Assembly (NCBI RefSeq): GCF_020026305.1
Contig: NZ_CP075691.1
Coordinates: 7,371,415-7,435,414, forward strand
Source of the DNA: Streptomyces sp. 135
GTDB lineage: Bacteria; Actinomycetota; Actinomycetes; Streptomycetales; Streptomycetaceae
Direction of reading: 5' to 3'
DNA: 64,000 nt
This document shows positions 23,528-31,774 of the stretch, piece by piece. Each line of letters starts with the position of its first letter. Within the stretch, counting starts at the first letter, position 1. The notes beneath the pieces were generated by a model. That model ran no database searches, had not been told where the DNA came from, and worked only from the letters and a program-made list of their open reading frames with translations. The position numbers were made by a program, and so were the translations under genes.

Positions 23528-26500
23528 CAGTACGTCACCTCCTGGGCGCGGCGGCGGATGACGGTGACCTCGTCGCGCTGGTTCCCCGTCGGACCGAGGT
23601 AGTTGAACGCCCATGACAACTGCGCGTAGCCGCCGATGAGATGGGACGGCTTGAGGATGAGGCGGGTCAGGGAGTTGTGGATGCCGCCGCGCTTTCCGGT
23701 GGTCTCCGTCTTCGGTACGTTCACCGTGCGTTCCTGCGCGTGGTGCATGTAGACCGTGCCGGCCGGCATGCGGTGCGAGACGATCGCGCGTGCCACCACG
23801 ACGCCGTTGCGGTTCACCGCCTCGATCCAGTCGTTGTCCCGTACGCCGATCGCGTCCGCGTCCTGCGGCGCCATCCAGATGGACTGCCCGCCGCGCGAGA
23901 GCGACAGCATGAACAGGTTGTCCTGGTACTCGGAGTGGATCGACCACTTGTTGTGCGGCGTGAGGTAACGGACCGTCACCTCCCTTTCCCCGTCGGGGCC
24001 GAGTCGCGGCTCGCCGAAGAGGCGGTTCATGTCCAGGGGCGGCCGGTAGACGGGCATCGCCTCGCCCAGCTCGTGCATCCAGTCGTGGTCGATGAAGAAG
24101 TGCTGGCGTCCGGTCAGGGTGTGCCACGGCTTCAGATGCTCCGTGTTGAGTGTGAACGCGGTGTAGCGGCGCCCGCCCGACTCGCTGCCCGACCACTCCG
24201 GCGAGGTGATCACCGGCACGGGCGCGGCCTGCGTGTCGGCGTACGTGATGCGCTTGCCCTCGTGCTCGGCGGCCAGGTGCGCCATCTCCTGGCCGGTGCG
24301 CTCCTCCAGGGTGTGGAAACCCTGCGTGGCCAGGCGTCCGTTCGTCGTGCCGGACAGCGCGAGGATGGCGTTGGCCGCCTTCACGGCGGTGTTCAGCGCG
24401 GGGCGGCCGTCGGCGGGCCCGCCGAGCACCACGCCGTTGCGCTCCTTCAGCTCCTCGACCTCCCTGTCGGGGTGCAGGGCGATGCCCTTGGCGGGCAGGC
24501 CCAGTTGCTCCACGAGCGGTCCGAGCGCGGCGAACTTCGCGCCGATCGCCGTGTAGTCGCGTTCCACGACCGCGAGGTTCGGCATGGTCCGCCCCGGGAC
24601 CGGCTCGCACTCGCCCTCGCGCCAGTCCAGGACGACCCCGCCGGGCTGCGCCGTCTCACCCGGCGTGTCGTGCTGGAGCGCGGTGGCGACGAGGTCCCTG
24701 CGGACGCCGAGATGGTCCACCGCCAGTTCGCTCAGCCGGTCCGCGATCTCGCGGAACGTGTCGAAGTCGGTGCGCGCCTGCCACGGCGGGTCGACCGCCG
24801 GGGTGAAGGAGTGCACGTAGGGGTGCATGTCCGTCGTCGACAGGTCGTGCTTCTCGTACCACGTCGCGGCGGGCAGCACGACGTCGGAGAGCAGCGTGGA
24901 GGACGTCTGCCGGAAGTCGAGGGAGACGAGGAGGTCGAGCTTGCCCTCCGGGGCCTCGTCACGCCAAGTGACCGTCGAGGGCCGCTCGTTCGGTGCCGCC
25001 TCCTCGGCGCGCAGCGACGAGTGCGTACCCAGCAGATGCTTCGTGAAGTACTCGGCGCCCTTCGCGGACGAGCCGAGGAGGTTGGCGCGCCACAGGGTCA
25101 GCACACGCGGCCAGTTCTCCGGGGCGTCCGGGTCCTCGCAGGCGAACTTGAGGGTGCCCGCCTTGAGTTCGCCGACGACATTGGCCACCGGGTCGTCCGT
25201 CGTCTCCGCGAGGTCCAGGGGGTTGCGGTCGAACGTCGGGTACGACGGCATCCAGCCGGAGCGCGCCGACAGGGCCAGGCAGTCGGCCCCCGTCATCCCC
25301 GCGAAGCGGCCCTCGCCCAGCGGTGAGGCGAGCACGTCGGCGGCGAACTTGTCATAGCGCCACTGGTCGGTGTTGAGGAACCAGTAGGCGGTGCCGATCA
25401 TCTGCCGCGGCGGCCTGCTCCAGTCGATGCCGCCCGCCAGCGTCGCCCAGCCGGTCACCGGGCGGCACTTCTCCTGCCCGACGTAGTGCGCCCAGCCGCC
25501 CCCGTTACGGCCCTGGCAGCCCGTCAGCTGGAGCAGTGCGAGGAAGGCGCGGTAGATCGTCTCGGAGTGGAACCAGTGGTTCGTGCCCGCGCCCATCAGG
25601 ATCATGCAGCGCCCGCGCGACTTCTCCGCCGTCGCGGCGAACTCCCGGGCGATCTTCACGCACTTGGCGGCGGGCACGGAGGTGTGCGCCTCCTGCCAGG
25701 CGGGTGTACCGGGCGCGTCCGCGTCGTCGTACGAGGAGGGCCACGTGCCCGGCAGCCCGTCGCGCCCGACGCCGTACTGCGCGAGGAGCAGGTCGAAGAC
25801 GGTGGTGACCAGCGGCCCGTCCTGCCCGCCGAGCCGCGTCGCGGGCACCCCGCGCCGCAGCACCTCACCGCGCCCCTGGCCGTGCGCGCCGCCCTCGGTG
25901 TCGAAGCGGGGCAGCAGCACCTCGACGCCCGCCGCGACCGGCGAGCCGTGCAGCGACAGGAGCGGCTTGATGTCGCCGAGGTCGAGGTTCCACTTGCCCT
26001 TGCCGGACTCGGTCCAGCGGAAGCCGAGCGAGCCGTTGGGCACGGCCGGCCGGCCGGTGTTCTCGTCGAGCACCGCCGTCTTCCAGTCGCCGCCCTCACC
26101 GTCCTCGCCGAGGTCGGTGGCGCGCAGGAACTTCGAGGGCACGTACGCGCCGTCGCGTTCGGTCAGCGTCACCAGGAAGGGCAGGTCGGTGTACGTGCGG
26201 ACGTACTCGGTGAAGAAGTCCGTCGGCCGCTCGACGAAGAACTCCTTGAGGACGACGTGCCCCATGGCGATGGCGAGCGCGCCGTCCGTGCCCGGGTGCG
26301 GGTGCAGCCACTCGTCGGCGAACTTGGCGTTGTCGGCGTAGTCCGGCGCGACGACCACGACCTTCTGCCCCCGATAGCGGGCCTCGGCCATCCAGTGCGC
26401 GTCGGGCGTCCGCGTCACCGGCACATTGGAACCCCACATCATCAGATACGCGGCGTCCCACCAGTCACCCGACTCCGGTACGTCGGTCTGGTCGCCGAAC

Positions 26501-27210
26501 ACCTGCGGCGAGGCCACCGGAAGGTCCGCGTACCAGTCGTAGAAGGAGAGCATCGGCGCGCCGATCAGCCCCATGAAACGGGCCCCGGCGGCATGCGACA
26601 CCATCGACATCGCGGGGATCGGCGAGAAGCCGGCCACCCGGTCAGGGCCGTACGTCTTGATCGTGTGCACGTGCGCGGCCGCGATGATCTCGACCGCCTC
26701 GTCCCAGCTCGCCCGCACCAACCCGCCCTTGCCGCGCGCCTGTTGGTACCGGCGGCGGCGCTCCGGGTCGCCCTGGATGTCCGCCCAGGCCAGCACCGGA
26801 TCCCTCAGGCGCGCCTTGGCCTCCCGGTACATCTCCAGGAGGACCCCGCGCAGATAGGGGTAGCGGACGCGGGTGGGGGAGTACGTGTACCAGGAGAACG
26901 CGGCGCCCCGGGGACAGCCGCGCGGCTCGTACTCGGGGCGGTCCGGACCGACGCTCGGGTAGTCCGTCGCCTGCGACTCCCACGTGATGATGCCGTCCTT
27001 GACGTACACCTTCCAGCGGCACGAGCCGGTGCAGTTCACGCCGTGCGTGGAGTTCACGACCTTGTCGTGGCTCCAGCGGTCCCGGTAGAAGGCGTCCGCG
27101 TCGCGGCCCCCGGTCAGCGCGACACTGTGCAGGTCGGGGGCGGTGGTGCCGCGCCGGAAGAACTTCCCCGCCCGCAGCAGGGCGGCGGCGGGCTCGGTCG
27201 TCTCTGTCAC
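23527..27210 (-). CDS. narG: Respiratory nitrate reductase alpha subunit (molybdoprotein)
   Basis: 1,227 residues, normal for NarG; GTG 27210 follows GGGAG. It reduces nitrate to nitrite with electrons from menaquinol, using Mo-bisMGD and one [4Fe-4S] cluster. The cluster ligands are His56, Cys60 and Cys64 in H-G-V-N-C-T-G-S-C and Cys99 in R-G-C-P-R-G. The Mo ligand is Asp225 in F-Y-D-W-Y-A-D-L-P. D-V-P-E-S-G-D-W and W-G-S-N-V-P-V-T-R-T-P-D-A-H follow as in all NarG proteins. There is no twin-arginine signal, fitting a cytoplasmic subunit. It is the first gene of narGHJI; a CCTAGGT inverted repeat lies just upstream. Confidence 0.98.
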   Translation of the reverse strand: MTETTEPAAALLRAGKFFRRGTTAPDLHSVALTGGRDADAFYRDRWSHDKVVNSTHGVNCTGSCRWKVYVKDGIITWESQATDYPSVGPDRPEYEPRGCPRGAAFSWYTYSPTRVRYPYLRGVLLEMYREAKARLRDPVLAWADIQGDPERRRRYQQARGKGGLVRASWDEAVEIIAAAHVHTIKTYGPDRVAGFSPIPAMSMVSHAAGARFMGLIGAPMLSFYDWYADLPVASPQVFGDQTDVPESGDWWDAAYLMMWGSNVPVTRTPDAHWMAEARYRGQKVVVVAPDYADNAKFADEWLHPHPGTDGALAIAMGHVVLKEFFVERPTDFFTEYVRTYTDLPFLVTLTERDGAYVPSKFLRATDLGEDGEGGDWKTAVLDENTGRPAVPNGSLGFRWTESGKGKWNLDLGDIKPLLSLHGSPVAAGVEVLLPRFDTEGGAHGQGRGEVLRRGVPATRLGGQDGPLVTTVFDLLLAQYGVGRDGLPGTWPSSYDDADAPGTPAWQEAHTSVPAAKCVKIAREFAATAEKSRGRCMILMGAGTNHWFHSETIYRAFLALLQLTGCQGRNGGGWAHYVGQEKCRPVTGWATLAGGIDWSRPPRQMIGTAYWFLNTDQWRYDKFAADVLASPLGEGRFAGMTGADCLALSARSGWMPSYPTFDRNPLDLAETTDDPVANVVGELKAGTLKFACEDPDAPENWPRVLTLWRANLLGSSAKGAEYFTKHLLGTHSSLRAEEAAPNERPSTVTWRDEAPEGKLDLLVSLDFRQTSSTLLSDVVLPAATWYEKHDLSTTDMHPYVHSFTPAVDPPWQARTDFDTFREIADRLSELAVDHLGVRRDLVATALQHDTPGETAQPGGVVLDWREGECEPVPGRTMPNLAVVERDYTAIGAKFAALGPLVEQLGLPAKGIALHPDREVEELKERNGVVLGGPADGRPALNTAVKAANAILALSGTTNGRLATQGFHTLEERTGQEMAHLAAEHEGKRITYADTQAAPVPVITSPEWSGSESGGRRYTAFTLNTEHLKPWHTLTGRQHFFIDHDWMHELGEAMPVYRPPLDMNRLFGEPRLGPDGEREVTVRYLTPHNKWSIHSEYQDNLFMLSLSRGGQSIWMAPQDADAIGVRDNDWIEAVNRNGVVVARAIVSHRMPAGTVYMHHAQERTVNVPKTETTGKRGGIHNSLTRLILKPSHLIGGYAQLSWAFNYLGPTGNQRDEVTVIRRRAQEVTY

Positions 27211-27220
27211 CGTGGAGCTC

Positions 27221-27248
27221 CCTAGGTCTGCCTTTCAACGAACCTAGG
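27221..27248. promoter_or_regulatory. Inverted repeat upstream of narG
   Basis: CCTAGGT-N14-ACCTAGG, perfect seven-base arms, starts 11 nt upstream of the narG start codon. Likely an operator overlapping the promoter or 5' leader. The remaining 258 nt to the next gene are G-rich with no obvious further site. Confidence 0.4.
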
Positions 27249-27506
27249 GGCGAGGGCGGCGCGGCACCCTTCGGCCGCCGCCGTATGGGTTGCGGGGGCG
27301 GGGGTGTGCGCGACCGGGGGCCGGGGGGGCGGCATGACGCGGTGCCGGGGGCGGCACTGGCCGGGGCCGGGAGCGGCATTACCTGGGACGTAATCGACCG
27401 GGCGGCGCGGGGGCGACACAGTGGTGTCAACGGAACGGGCCGCGTACCGCGGTCCCTGATCCGCCCACCGAAGCCCGCCCGTCCCCGCGCCTGGAGGCAG
27501 CCCGCC

Positions 27507-27923
27507 ATGACGACCTACCAGCTCACCGCCCTGGCCCGCACCACCGACCCGACCACGATGCTGCGCCGCTTCCTCGGCCTCGACGCGGTGGTGACCGCCG
27601 GCAACGGCCTCGCGTACGTCGCCGCCTCAGGGCCCCTCGGACGCTTCCTCGGCGTCGACTCCGGGCTGCTGCTCGGGCTCGGCGTCTTCCTCACCCTCTA
27701 CGGCGCGGGCGTCGGCTACCTCGCCGCCCGCAAGAGCCCGCCGACGCTCGGCGTGCGAGCGGTGATCGAGGGCAACGCCGCCTGGGCGCTGCTCAGCGTC
27801 GTCGCCCTCGTCGTCTGGCTCTCGCCCAGCACGGCCGGCGCGGTCTGGATCCCGCTCCAGGCCCTCACCGTCGGCGGCTTCGCCGCCCTGCAGTACGCGG
27901 CGCTGCGGGCGCCGCGGGACTGA
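27507..27923 (+). CDS. Small integral membrane protein
   Basis: 138 residues; ATG follows CTGGAGGC. Four membrane segments are visible (about 25-45, 50-70, 82-105, 110-130), with short loops and the charged C-L-A-A-R-K-S-P-P-like turn after the second. It belongs to a common type of actinobacterial four-helix membrane proteins without known function. It is divergent from narG, but a role in nitrate respiration is not shown. The next 240 nt are a palindromic repeat. Confidence 0.75.
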   Translation: MTTYQLTALARTTDPTTMLRRFLGLDAVVTAGNGLAYVAASGPLGRFLGVDSGLLLGLGVFLTLYGAGVGYLAARKSPPTLGVRAVIEGNAAWALLSVVALVVWLSPSTAGAVWIPLQALTVGGFAALQYAALRAPRD

Positions 27924-27962
27924 GCCGCCCGGCGGCCGGGACGCCCCCGAGGCTCCCGGCCG

Positions 27963-28170
27963 CTAGGGCCTGTCTGACAGTTCCCGCCTGCCTCGCGACG
28001 CCATGCACGCTCCCCCGAGCTCTTCGAGCAGGGGGTGCCCCCACTCGCCGCACCGGGCGCAGGGCCAAGTACATCCAGTACGAGGCCCTACGCCCGGCAC
28101 GCCGAGAGCACGCACCTGACGCCGCGAGGCCGCCCTCCGGGCGACGCCGGGAATGGTCAGAAGGCCCTAG
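27963..28170. repeat. Streptomyces-type palindromic repeat (MITE-like)
   Basis: The ends CTAGGGCCTGTCTGACAG and, read inward from 28170, CTAGGGCCTTCTGACCAT are imperfect 23-bp inverted repeats followed by TTCCCG on both sides. The interior has further short palindromes (GAGCTCTTCGAGC; GGGGGTGCCCCC). Such elements are dispersed in Streptomyces genomes. The right end supplies the stop codon of the XRE gene. Confidence 0.7.
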
Positions 28171-29018
28171 GCCATGCGGGTCTGGAGGTACTTGACCGTC
28201 GCCGGGTCGGCCGGGAGCAGCGTCTCGATGGCCAGCTCGGCGACGGTCACGTCCATCGGGGTGTTGAACGTCGAGATCGACGAGATGAAGGACAGGATCT
28301 GCCCGTCGTGCTCGACCCGCAGCGGCAGCGCGAAATACGGCACGTCCGTCCCCGCCTCGAAGGCGTCCACCCCCGGATCCGCCACCGGATACGCGGCCAC
28401 CTCCTCGTACACCGCCCGCAGGCCGTCCGAGCGCTGCAACGCGATCTGCCGCTCCATCTGGTGCAGCAGATGGCCGCGCCACTCCCGCAGGTTGCGGATC
28501 TTCGGGGCGAGACCCTCGGGGTGGAGGGTCAGCCGCATCGCGTTCAGCGGCGGCGTGAGGACGTGCTCCGGGACGCCTTCGAGGAACATCGCGATGCCGC
28601 GGTTGGCCGCGATCACGTCGTACCGCGCGTCGACGACCAGCGCCGGATAGGGCTCATAGCCGGTCAGGAGCTGTTCGAGGCCCTCGCGCAGCGTGCCCAT
28701 CGACGGATCCGCAAGCGGCGTCTCGCGAAAGCGCGGGGCGTAACCCGCCGCCAGGAGCAGCGAGTTGCGGTCCCGCACCGGTACGTCGAGGTGGTCGGCG
28801 AGGCGCAGGACGAGCTCCTCGCTCGGGCGGGACCTGCCCGTCTCGATGAAGCTGATGTGCCGGGCGGAGGAGTCGGCGCGCAGGGCCAGCTCCAGCTGGC
28901 TGACCCGGCGCCGCTCGCGCCAGCCGCGCAGCAGCGGGCCGACTCCCGTGGCGTTCTCCTTAACGGTGCCCCTGGCCTTGCCTTTGGTGTTCCCCTTGGC
29001 GGGCGCGGCGGTTGTCAT
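28167..29018 (-). CDS. XRE-family regulator with MmyB-like ligand-binding domain
   Basis: 283 residues. Residues about 27-85 form a helix-turn-helix of the XRE type (R-R-V-S-Q-L-E-L-A, H-I-S-F-I-E-T-G-R-S-R-P-S). Residues about 105-280 match the MmyB-like PAS-related ligand-binding domain: Y-P-A-L-V-V-D-A-R-Y-D-V-I-A-A-N, M-R-L-T-L-H-P-E-G-L, W-R-G-H-L-L. Such proteins bind fatty-acid-like or redox ligands in related systems. The ATG is chosen because upstream codons overlap the divergent dehydratase gene. The stop codon lies within the palindromic repeat, so the extreme C-terminus may have been altered by its insertion. Confidence 0.85.
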   Translation of the reverse strand: MTTAAPAKGNTKGKARGTVKENATGVGPLLRGWRERRRVSQLELALRADSSARHISFIETGRSRPSEELVLRLADHLDVPVRDRNSLLLAAGYAPRFRETPLADPSMGTLREGLEQLLTGYEPYPALVVDARYDVIAANRGIAMFLEGVPEHVLTPPLNAMRLTLHPEGLAPKIRNLREWRGHLLHQMERQIALQRSDGLRAVYEEVAAYPVADPGVDAFEAGTDVPYFALPLRVEHDGQILSFISSISTFNTPMDVTVAELAIETLLPADPATVKYLQTRMA

Positions 29019-29082
29019 ACCTAGACGGTAATCGAAACGCGTTGTGGCAAGGTGAGGTGATTCCGTGGAAGGAGCCCTGACC

Positions 29083-29388
29083 ATGACCTCCGAACCGCTC
29101 TCGCAGAAGGAGATCGAGGACCGCCTCGGCGAACTGCCCGGCTGGTCCCTCGACGGCGGCAAGCTCACCCGGTCGTACCGGCTCGGTTCGCACTTCGCGG
29201 CGACCGGCCTGGTCGTGCACATCGCGCGGACGCAGGACGAGCTCGACCACCACTCCGACCTGACGCTCGGCTACCACACCGTCACGCTGTCCGTGCACAC
29301 GCACAGCGCGGGCGGCGCACTCACCGCCCTGGACTTCGAACTCGCCCGCCGCGTCGAGGAGTTGGCGCCCGCTCACGGCGCCGAGTGA
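29083..29388 (+). CDS. Pterin-4a-carbinolamine dehydratase
   Basis: 101 residues; ATG 29083 has GGAAGGAG eight bases upstream, better than the GTG six codons earlier. The enzyme dehydrates 4a-hydroxytetrahydrobiopterin, recycling the pterin cofactor of aromatic hydroxylases. The active-site core D-E-L-D-H-H-S-D-L-T-L-G-Y-H-T-V and T-H-S-A-G-G-A-L-T are present. It overlaps the following methyltransferase by 4 nt (GTGA), so they form an operon. No phenylalanine hydroxylase gene is nearby; a general pterin-repair or DCoH-like role is possible. Confidence 0.92.
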   Translation: MTSEPLSQKEIEDRLGELPGWSLDGGKLTRSYRLGSHFAATGLVVHIARTQDELDHHSDLTLGYHTVTLSVHTHSAGGALTALDFELARRVEELAPAHGAE

Positions 29389-30137
29389 GCACCGGCATGC
29401 TGGACTACAGCAAAGAGGCCGACCGCTACGACGCCTCGCGCGGCGGCGAACCCCGCGCGCGGGCCGCGGCGGCCGCCGTCCTCGGTCTCATACCCTCCGA
29501 GGCCCGCACCCTGCTCGACGTCGCCTGCGGCACCGGCCTCGTCACGCGGCGCCTGGCCGCCCGCGACGGCCTGCGCGTGACGGGCGTGGACGCGGCCCAC
29601 CGCATGGTGCGGATGGCGGCGGACCGGGTACCGGGCGCCGTCGTGCTCGGTGACAGCCGCCGGCTGCCCTTCCCCGACGGGGCGTTCGACGCCGTCAGCA
29701 CGGTGTGGCTGCTGCATCTGCTGTCCGGCCCCGAGGAGGCGTCGTCGGTCGTCGGGGAGTGCGCTCGGGTGCTGCGGCCCGGCGGGGTCTACGTCACCAC
29801 CGTCGACAAGGCCGCCTCGCACGACGTGGGCAGCGACATCGACACCGTGCTCGCCCCGCGCCCGGTGCGCCCCGCCGTCGACCGCGGGCCGGCCGTCGAG
29901 GTGTACGCCGCCGAGCACGGCATGGCGCCCGCGGGCCGCGCCGGGTTCACCGGCCACGGCCAGGGCCGCTCGCCCCGCTCCACGGTCGACGACATCCACC
30001 GGGGCTGGTTCACGCAGCTCCCGCCCGACGGCCCCCTGGCCGCGCGGCTGGCCGCCGGGCTCGCGACGCTCCCTGACCAGGACGTACGGCGCCCGGACCC
30101 CCGGTTCACCCTGCGCGCCTTCCGGAAGCGGGGCTGA
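29385..30137 (+). CDS. Class I SAM-dependent methyltransferase
   Basis: 250 residues, GTG start overlapping the dehydratase stop. The SAM-binding motif I is L-L-D-V-A-C-G-T-G-L-V-T-R; the acidic end of strand 2 is V-T-G-V-D-A; motif post-I has L-G-D-S-R-R-L-P-F-P-D-G-A-F-D-A-V. This is the ubiquinone/menaquinone-type (Methyltransf_11) fold; substrate unknown. Coupling with the pterin dehydratase is of unclear meaning. Confidence 0.85.
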   Translation: MSTGMLDYSKEADRYDASRGGEPRARAAAAAVLGLIPSEARTLLDVACGTGLVTRRLAARDGLRVTGVDAAHRMVRMAADRVPGAVVLGDSRRLPFPDGAFDAVSTVWLLHLLSGPEEASSVVGECARVLRPGGVYVTTVDKAASHDVGSDIDTVLAPRPVRPAVDRGPAVEVYAAEHGMAPAGRAGFTGHGQGRSPRSTVDDIHRGWFTQLPPDGPLAARLAAGLATLPDQDVRRPDPRFTLRAFRKRG

Positions 30138-30265
30138 CGGCAGGCGGGCGCACGCCCTGCCACCTTTTGCGGAAACGGCAACGTCGCTGGCCCGAAACCG
30201 GAAGCGGGAGCAGGCTGGTCCCTGTCACGACGACGACAGCAGCGGAACCGGAAGGCGGCACAGCG

Positions 30266-31201
30266 ATGGGGCACCACCACGGGCACGGGCAGGCGCAGGG
30301 GCACGGCCACGCGCACGGAGAGGGCCACGGCCACGGTCATGGTCATGGTCATGGCGAGGACCACGACATGGACTGGGCCGCCATGGGCGTCATGCTGGAG
30401 CGGTACGCGCGCATCGCCGCGCCCATGTACGGCGAGATGGCGGCCTGGCTGCGCCGGTGGACCCCGGACCCCGGAGTCGTCGTCGACGTCGGCAGCGGCC
30501 CCGGCGCCGTCTCCTTCCTGCTGGCCGAGGCCTTCCCCGAGGCGCGGATCGTCGCGGCGGACCCGGAGGAGCCCCTCCTGGAGCGGGCACGCGACCGCGC
30601 CGCCCGGGAGGGCCTGACCGACCGCTTCGACACGGTGCGCGCGGCGCTCCCGGACGCCATCGACGACGTACCGACCGCCGACCTGCTGTGGCTGTGCAGG
30701 TCCCTGCACCACGTCGGTGACCAGGGCGCCGCGCTCGCGGCCCTCGCCGACCGCCTCGCACCGGGCGGCGCGATCGCCCTTCTGGAGGGCGGCCTCAACG
30801 CCCGCTACCTCCCGCGCGACATCGGCTTCGGCCGTCCCGGGCTCCTCTCCCGCCTGGAGGCCTCCGACGAGGAGTGGTTCGCCGGCATGCGCGCCGGCCT
30901 GCCGGACTCGAAGGACGCGGCGGAGAACTGGCCGGCACTCCTGACCGACGCGGGCCTGCGCCACACGGCCACGCGCACCTTCCTCCTCGACCTGCCGGCC
31001 CCGCTCTCCGAGGACGCCCGCGCCCACATCGTGGAGGAGTTCACCCGCCGCCGGGAGATGCACGACGACCGCCTGACCCCCGACGACTTCACCACCCTCG
31101 ACCGCCTCCTGGACAAGGACGACCCGCAGAGCCTGCACCACCGCCCGGATCTGTTCCTGCTGGCGGCGCAGACGGTGCATGTAGCGGTCAAGGACGCCTG
31201 A
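30266..31201 (+). CDS. SAM-dependent methyltransferase with His-rich N-terminal arm
   Basis: 311 residues; ATG follows GGAAGGCGG. The first 34 residues are almost only His and Gly with a few acids (for example G-H-G-H-G-H-G-H), a likely Ni/Zn/Cu-binding arm. From residue about 60 it is a class I methyltransferase: V-V-D-V-G-S-G-P-G-A-V-S-F, I-V-A-A-D-P-E-E-P, and L-L-W-L-C-R-S-L-H-H-V-G-D. The last third is a helical cap. Ordinary methyltransferases lack the metal-binding arm, so metal sensing, storage or metallo-substrate modification is possible. It is followed by a strong hairpin that separates it from the conflict-system operon. Confidence 0.85.
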   Translation: MGHHHGHGQAQGHGHAHGEGHGHGHGHGHGEDHDMDWAAMGVMLERYARIAAPMYGEMAAWLRRWTPDPGVVVDVGSGPGAVSFLLAEAFPEARIVAADPEEPLLERARDRAAREGLTDRFDTVRAALPDAIDDVPTADLLWLCRSLHHVGDQGAALAALADRLAPGGAIALLEGGLNARYLPRDIGFGRPGLLSRLEASDEEWFAGMRAGLPDSKDAAENWPALLTDAGLRHTATRTFLLDLPAPLSEDARAHIVEEFTRRREMHDDRLTPDDFTTLDRLLDKDDPQSLHHRPDLFLLAAQTVHVAVKDA

Positions 31202-31240
31202 GGCCGCTGCTCCCCGCTCCCTTCCCGACGCTCGCTGTTC

Positions 31241-31274
31241 CGTCAACCGGCCTGTGCGGCGCGGCCGGTTGACG
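31241..31274. terminator. Strong hairpin between methyltransferase and conflict operon
   Basis: CGTCAACCGGCC and GGCCGGTTGACG are perfect twelve-base arms around ten bases. Position 39 nt after a stop suggests a terminator. Because it also lies 57 nt upstream of the next start it could be an operator; its outer heptamer CGTCAAC/GTTGACG is the same as in the dyad before the CHAT gene. Confidence 0.55.
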
Positions 31275-31330
31275 TAAGTTCGTCGCGAGCGCCGTGCGTC
31301 CGTGCCGGCCGAGTGAGCGAGGGAGCCACC

Positions 31331-31774
31331 GTGACCGACCTGATCCGCTGGGAGTCCGACGAAGGACCCGTCGTGGTCGAGGTCGACTCCCGGGACCCGG
31401 GGTTCAGGTCGGTGTCGCGACGTGGGGACAGCGGCGAGGTGCACGACGTGGAGGGGCGGTTCGAGTCGGCGTTGGGGCATGTGCGTGGTGCCGCGCTCTC
31501 CGCGCTGCGGACCTTCCGGGAGCGTGCACTCGACCCCGACGCGATCGAGTTGGAGTTCGGCGTCAAGCTCACCGCGGCCGCGGGCGCCGTCATCGCCAAG
31601 ACGTCGGCCGAGGGGCATCTGACGGTCCGGCTCACCTGGTCACGCGAGCGTCAGGAGCCGCAGGCCGGCCTCCCCGCCCAGTCGGGCGTGCGTCAGGACG
31701 TACAGCAAGGCGTACGGGAGGACGTACGGCAAGGCGTGCAGCGAGACGTACGACAGGACGCGCAAGGCGAATAA
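31331..31774 (+). CDS. Trypsin-co-occurring domain (trypco1/CU044_2847 family) protein
   Basis: 147 residues; GTG 31331 follows GAGGGAG. Residues 1-110 match the trypco1 pattern: V-V-V-E-V-D-S-R-D-P-G-F, a helix with F-E-S-A-L-G-H-V-R-G-A-A, and I-E-L-E-F-G-V-K-L-T-A-A-A-G-A-V-I-A-K. This domain is named for its co-occurrence with trypsin-like proteases in conflict systems and may be a substrate or adaptor. The last 35 residues are a repetitive polar tail (units like G-V-R-Q-D-V-Q-Q). Its stop overlaps the protease start (TAATG), so it is the first gene of a four-gene operon. Confidence 0.85.
   Translation: MTDLIRWESDEGPVVVEVDSRDPGFRSVSRRGDSGEVHDVEGRFESALGHVRGAALSALRTFRERALDPDAIELEFGVKLTAAAGAVIAKTSAEGHLTVRLTWSRERQEPQAGLPAQSGVRQDVQQGVREDVRQGVQRDVRQDAQGE

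Noticed and set aside
31241..31297. TTGACG at the hairpin as a -35 box for the trypco1 gene
   Set aside because: No acceptable -10 box occurs 16-19 bp downstream.
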